A stretch of 9,913 nucleotides of DNA from Burkholderiaceae bacterium (GTDB taxonomy: Bacteria > Pseudomonadota > Gammaproteobacteria > Burkholderiales > Burkholderiaceae): the NCBI GenBank assembly GCA_023253905.1, contig JALREG010000052.1, forward strand, positions 1 to 9,913. The letters run 5' to 3'. This document shows positions 7,298 through 9,913 of the stretch, piece by piece. The translations under genes were made by a program, and so were the position numbers. Numbering within the stretch: position 1 is the stretch's first letter; each line of letters begins with the position of its first letter. The notes beneath the pieces were generated by a model. The model made no database searches. It saw nothing but the letters and a program-made list of their open reading frames with translations, and had not been told where the DNA came from.

Positions 7298-7975
7298 TCA
7301 AACAGCGTGCAAACGCTCCAGCCAGTTAGCAAATCGTGCGGGAACTTCGACCGTGCGGTCGCCGTAGCCTCCGTCAAAGAGCGCGCAGGCGACGCCAGCG
7401 GCGAACGCGCAAGCGACATCTACATGGCTGTCCCCAGTGAAAAGCGCATCTTTCGGGTTACCGTGCAGTCGCGAGATGGCAGCAAGGAGTGGCTCTGGGG
7501 CCGGCTTTCTGACACCGCAGGTATCGGCGCCGACCACCACTTCAAAGTAGCCGTCCAGGCCCTTCCGGGCCAGCAACTCACGGGCCTCAGCCTCGGCTTT
7601 GTTGGAACAGATCGCGAGTCGGGCGCCGCGCGCACGAAGGTCGGCCAGTACCGACGGAACGCCCCGATATACGCGGGCAAACTTCCCTGATATCGAGCGA
7701 TAGTGGCGACGATATGCCTCGAGAAGCGGATCGAACCTGTCCTCGGGGGCACCAGCGGCCTCGAGCGCTGCCCGAGCACTCGACTCAACACCGCCGTGAA
7801 GCGAAGCGCGGACCAGTTCGCGTGCGATCGGTGGCAGTCGCTGATCGTAAAGTGCGCGGTTAAGCGCCACGGTCAGGTCGACGATCGTGTCGATCAGCGT
7901 TCCGTCCAGATCGAATACCTGTATCGGCCGCGCGTAGAGTTCTACGAGAGCCCGGCCCTTTAGGTGCGCGATCAA
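7298..7975 (-). CDS. HAD-superfamily phosphatase, phosphoglycolate phosphatase (Gph)-like
   Basis: The protein is 225 residues and carries the four HAD motifs in order: I, FDLDGTLIDT with nucleophile Asp22 and acid Asp24; II, AICSN with Ser124; III, RKPAPEP with Lys157; IV, LFTGDSHVDV with Asp182 and Asp186. The roughly 100 residues between motifs I and II form an all-helical C1 cap, as in phosphoglycolate phosphatase and related subfamily IA enzymes, which hydrolyse small phosphate monoesters in the cytoplasm. The usual PhnX motif I (D-x-A-G-T) is absent, so it is not a typical phosphonoacetaldehyde hydrolase. The start is a TTG (7975) whose last two bases begin the phnC stop, forming TTGA, with GGTGA upstream; no ATG or GTG is available before motif I. 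This overlap implies translational coupling to the phosphonate importer, so it probably works on a metabolite of the imported compound or salvages phosphate. The substrate is not determined. Confidence 0.85.
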   Translation of the reverse strand: MIAHLKGRALVELYARPIQVFDLDGTLIDTIVDLTVALNRALYDQRLPPIARELVRASLHGGVESSARAALEAAGAPEDRFDPLLEAYRRHYRSISGKFARVYRGVPSVLADLRARGARLAICSNKAEAEARELLARKGLDGYFEVVVGADTCGVRKPAPEPLLAAISRLHGNPKDALFTGDSHVDVACAFAAGVACALFDGGYGDRTVEVPARFANWLERLHAV

Positions 7976-8763
7976 GCGAGGTCACCCGTACTTGCGCGAT
8001 AGAGATCCGACTCGAGCGCTTCATCAAGATCCGTCACGGGCCGATCAAACATCACACGACCGCCCCGCAGACCCACCACCCGGTCGGCAAATTGTCTGGC
8101 CCACTCCACCTGGTGCAGGCTGCACAGCACCGCAAGCCCTTCATCGCGCGCAACACGGCGTAAATCCGAAAGTACACTTCGGGCCGACTCAGGATCCAGA
8201 CTCGCAACCGGCTCATCGGCGAGCAGCACGCGGCAGTCCTGCGCAAGCACACGGGCGATCGCAACCCGTTGCTGCTGACCACCTGAAAGCAGATCACTGC
8301 GCTGATATGCCTTGTCAAGGAGACCAACACGATCGAGGCTTCCCAACGCCGCCTGTCGGTCCGCGCTCGCGAATCGTCGCGCGAGCACCCGCCAGAGCGG
8401 CGTCGTCCCGAGGCGCCCGGTTAGCACGTTGTCGATCGCGCTCAGGCGCCCCACCAGATTGTGTTGCTGAAAGACAAGACCTACCGATCGCCTGTGTTGC
8501 CGTAGCGCTTTGCCCTCGAGCCGGTTGATGGCGGCACCCAGCAATCGCACCTCGCCCGAGTCGGGGCGGATTAAACCCGTCAAACAACGAAACAGGGTGG
8601 ACTTGCCAGCACCGCTCGGCCCGAGCAGCACCACCAGTTCACCCGGGGCCACCGACATCGAAACATTATCGAGCGCACAGACATCGCCGTAGCGTTTGCT
8701 GAGCGAATCAACCCTGAGCGTGTCGTGGCCGGCCATGGTCAGACCAGCCGCCGCCGCAACCAT
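7972..8763 (-). CDS. phnC: Phosphonate-type ABC transporter ATP-binding protein PhnC
   Basis: This is the ATPase that powers import by the PhnD-PhnE system at the inner membrane. Numbered from the ATG at 8763 (263 residues), it shows Walker A GPSGAGKST (48-56), Q-loop VFQQHN (Gln99-Gln100), signature LSGGQQQR (159-166), Walker B VLLADEP (179-185), D-loop SLDPESAR and H-loop His217 in SLHQVE. The stretch NVLTGRLGTTPLWR after the Q-loop and SLDPESA are PhnC-specific compared with other importers. Two starts are possible. The ATG at 8763 overlaps phnE by 25 bases and has a weak GAG. The ATG at 8736 begins two bases after the phnE stop and gives an N-terminus (MAGHDTLRV) closer to family length. 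The stop overlaps the start of the HAD gene. Family identity is very clear; phosphite or another small P-anion remains a possible cargo. Confidence 0.92.
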   Translation of the reverse strand: MVAAAAGLTMAGHDTLRVDSLSKRYGDVCALDNVSMSVAPGELVVLLGPSGAGKSTLFRCLTGLIRPDSGEVRLLGAAINRLEGKALRQHRRSVGLVFQQHNLVGRLSAIDNVLTGRLGTTPLWRVLARRFASADRQAALGSLDRVGLLDKAYQRSDLLSGGQQQRVAIARVLAQDCRVLLADEPVASLDPESARSVLSDLRRVARDEGLAVLCSLHQVEWARQFADRVVGLRGGRVMFDRPVTDLDEALESDLYRASTGDLA

Positions 8764-9566
8764 GCGCTCAACTGATCAATCAGCGTCACCATGATCAGCA
8801 CAGCCAGAGTCAGCGTAAAAAGACGTTGGAAATCGAGGAGATCAATCGCAGCCTTGATCTCGATACCAATTCCGCCCGCGCCCACAATGCCCAGCACCGT
8901 CGACGTCCGGACATTAGCCTCCCAAACATAAAGCGATACCGAACTCAGGTTTGGGAGCACCGCCGGAAAAACGATATGACCCATGATCGACCCGGTTCCA
9001 GCACCGGTCATTGCAGCCGCCTCAAGCGGTGCCTTGGGCAGAGTTTCAATCGCCTCGGCGTTCAACTTGGTGATCACCCCGATCGAATGGATGAACATGC
9101 CCAGTACGCCGGCAAACGGGCCCAGGCCGACCGCTGCAACGAAAAGAATCGCAAACACAACGGTGTCGATCCCTCTGCAGCCATTGGCAAAGCCCCGAAT
9201 CAGCCGCGACGCGACCGGACTGGGTGTGATGTTGCCCGCTGCGAGCATCGATAGCGGTGCCGATACAATTGCCGCAGCAAGGGTTCCGATGGTGGCGATG
9301 GCCACCGTTTCGGCTGCGCGCAGCGCCACCGCATCAAGCTCGGATAGGTTGGGCGGCCAGGCGGTCGCCGCCCATTTCAAAAGCCGCGGCAAGCCCTCGA
9401 TCAACGCGCCCGGCTCTACCTCCGCGACCCAGGCGCAGCCAATCACGAACGCAAACGCAGCGAACGCCGACGCTGCGCGAATCAGTCCTCCTCGGGATCG
9501 CCAGGAGAATGGCTGCTCCACATAGCCACCCCCGGCGAGGCGACGCGCCGGTGCGCGTAGGCTCAT
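8739..9566 (-). CDS. phnE: Phosphonate-type ABC transporter permease PhnE
   Basis: This 275-residue inner-membrane permease forms the channel for the PhnC-PhnD importer, presumably as a homodimer because only one permease gene is present. Hydrophobic segments lie at about 31-50, 86-110, 135-168 (probably two helices), 220-240 and 247-268. The ABC-coupling EAA loop is EAAAMTGAGTGSIMGHIVFP (182-201), followed by the family-typical LYVWEANVRTSTVLGIVGAGGIG and IDLLDFQRLF. The first 28 residues are a cytoplasmic, Arg-rich leader. The start ATG at 9566 has AGGA about 7 bases upstream and lies 16 bases after the phnD stop. The 3' end meets or overlaps phnC, depending on the phnC start. Nothing is missing; it appears functional. 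Confidence 0.92.
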   Translation of the reverse strand: MSLRAPARRLAGGGYVEQPFSWRSRGGLIRAASAFAAFAFVIGCAWVAEVEPGALIEGLPRLLKWAATAWPPNLSELDAVALRAAETVAIATIGTLAAAIVSAPLSMLAAGNITPSPVASRLIRGFANGCRGIDTVVFAILFVAAVGLGPFAGVLGMFIHSIGVITKLNAEAIETLPKAPLEAAAMTGAGTGSIMGHIVFPAVLPNLSSVSLYVWEANVRTSTVLGIVGAGGIGIEIKAAIDLLDFQRLFTLTLAVLIMVTLIDQLSAWLRRRLV

Positions 9567-9582
9567 GATGCGTTCCTACTGC

Positions 9583-9913
9583 TCAACCCTTCAACACGCC
9601 CACTTCCCTACCCATGACCTCGAGCTTGGCGTAGGGCTCATGTCCCACAGCAACGAAGCCCGAATACGGCCAAGGCATCATCTTGGCGGCGTCTTCCTTC
9701 GGTAACGAAGCAAAGGCGCTTTGCAAGCGCTTGGCGAGGTCCGGATCGAAGCCGCGCCGTACGACCACCGGTTCGTTGGGCAAGGGCTCCGACTCCCAGA
9801 CCACGCGGTTGGCGTCAGGCTTGATCAGCCCGTTTCGAATCATGGTGTTGCGGTGGGTGTCCCAACCAGTGGCGAGGTCAACCTGCCCGCCAATGGTCGC
9901 CATCTGAGCGGCA
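9583..9913 (-). CDS. phnD: C-terminal part of a phosphonate/phosphite-type ABC transporter substrate-binding protein PhnD, cut by the right edge
   Basis: The frame is open to the window edge (the codons before the internal Met at 9903 read AAQ), so only about the last 110 residues are present. The visible text VDLATGWDTHRNTM, VVWESEPLPNEPVVVRR, FDPDLAKRLQSAFASLP and MPWPYSGFVAVGHEPYAKLE fits the C-terminal lobe of the PhnD/PtxB/SsuA-like periplasmic binding family. In that family, TSxPLPN-like text marks the hinge-proximal strand (here SEPLPN). It would capture phosphonate, phosphite or a related anion in the periplasm and deliver it to PhnE. It is the first visible gene of the operon phnD-phnE-phnC-HAD; the signal peptide, most ligand-binding residues and the operon promoter lie beyond the edge. 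An internal ATG at 9903 should not be taken as the start. Confidence 0.85.
   Translation of the reverse strand, partial: AAQMATIGGQVDLATGWDTHRNTMIRNGLIKPDANRVVWESEPLPNEPVVVRRGFDPDLAKRLQSAFASLPKEDAAKMMPWPYSGFVAVGHEPYAKLEVMGREVGVLKG

Noticed and set aside
7298..7975. Phosphonoacetaldehyde hydrolase (PhnX) for the HAD gene
   Set aside because: Motif I is DLDGT rather than the PhnX-type D-x-A-G-T, and the cap and motif pattern are Gph-like; only the phn neighbours suggest PhnX.
9583..9903. A complete 106-residue gene starting at the ATG at 9903
   Set aside because: The frame stays open to the window edge and the text matches only the C-terminal part of PhnD, so it is a partial gene.
1..9913. 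CRISPR arrays, tRNA or rRNA genes, insertion sequences
   Set aside because: No spaced direct repeats, cloverleaf-like sequence, ribosomal RNA motifs or transposase sequence were seen on either strand.

Overview
The window looks like the chromosome of a GC-rich proteobacterium, most likely a betaproteobacterium of the Burkholderiales. This rests on base composition judged by eye, the style of the TRAP-type binding-protein N-terminus, the small c5-like cytochrome, and the large Ala/Gly-rich exported-type protein. Taxonomy is inference. Except for the cytochrome, every gene runs on the minus strand.

Left end (1-427). Two unrelated gene pieces are joined on the minus strand. The signal peptide and first part of a TRAP transporter solute-binding protein (DctP family) run out of frame, at about position 119-128, into the C-terminal coding region of a glyceraldehyde-3-phosphate dehydrogenase. 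The join is either a real deletion or recombination scar, or a chimera of the assembly near a contig end. A 132-base divergent intergenic region follows.

Cytochrome (428-847, plus). A small secreted class I cytochrome c converges on the giant gene to its right. A strong nested stem-loop (865-907) fills the gap and probably terminates transcription from both sides.

Giant gene (916-7197, minus). One 2093-residue protein combines an Ala-rich N-terminus with a hydrophobic segment, an adhesin-like linker with an EF-hand-like loop, a 5'-nucleotidase/metallophosphoesterase pair, and a choice-of-anchor-I type beta-propeller split by an inserted phytase-like esterase domain. It looks like a surface or extracellular organophosphate-degrading enzyme. 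A PhoB-box-like set of direct repeats lies just upstream of its start.

Right part (7298-9913, minus). A tight operon reads phnD (cut by the right edge), phnE, phnC, then a Gph-like HAD phosphatase. The first three form a phosphonate-type ABC importer. With the giant phosphatase downstream, this reads as a phosphorus-acquisition locus: hydrolysis of organophosphates outside the cytoplasm, import of phosphonate or a related anion, and intracellular dephosphorylation by the HAD enzyme. No C-P lyase or other phosphonate-cleaving enzyme is in the window, so the imported substrate is unknown. No tRNA, rRNA, CRISPR array or insertion sequence was seen, and no gene-free stretch exceeds 300 bases.
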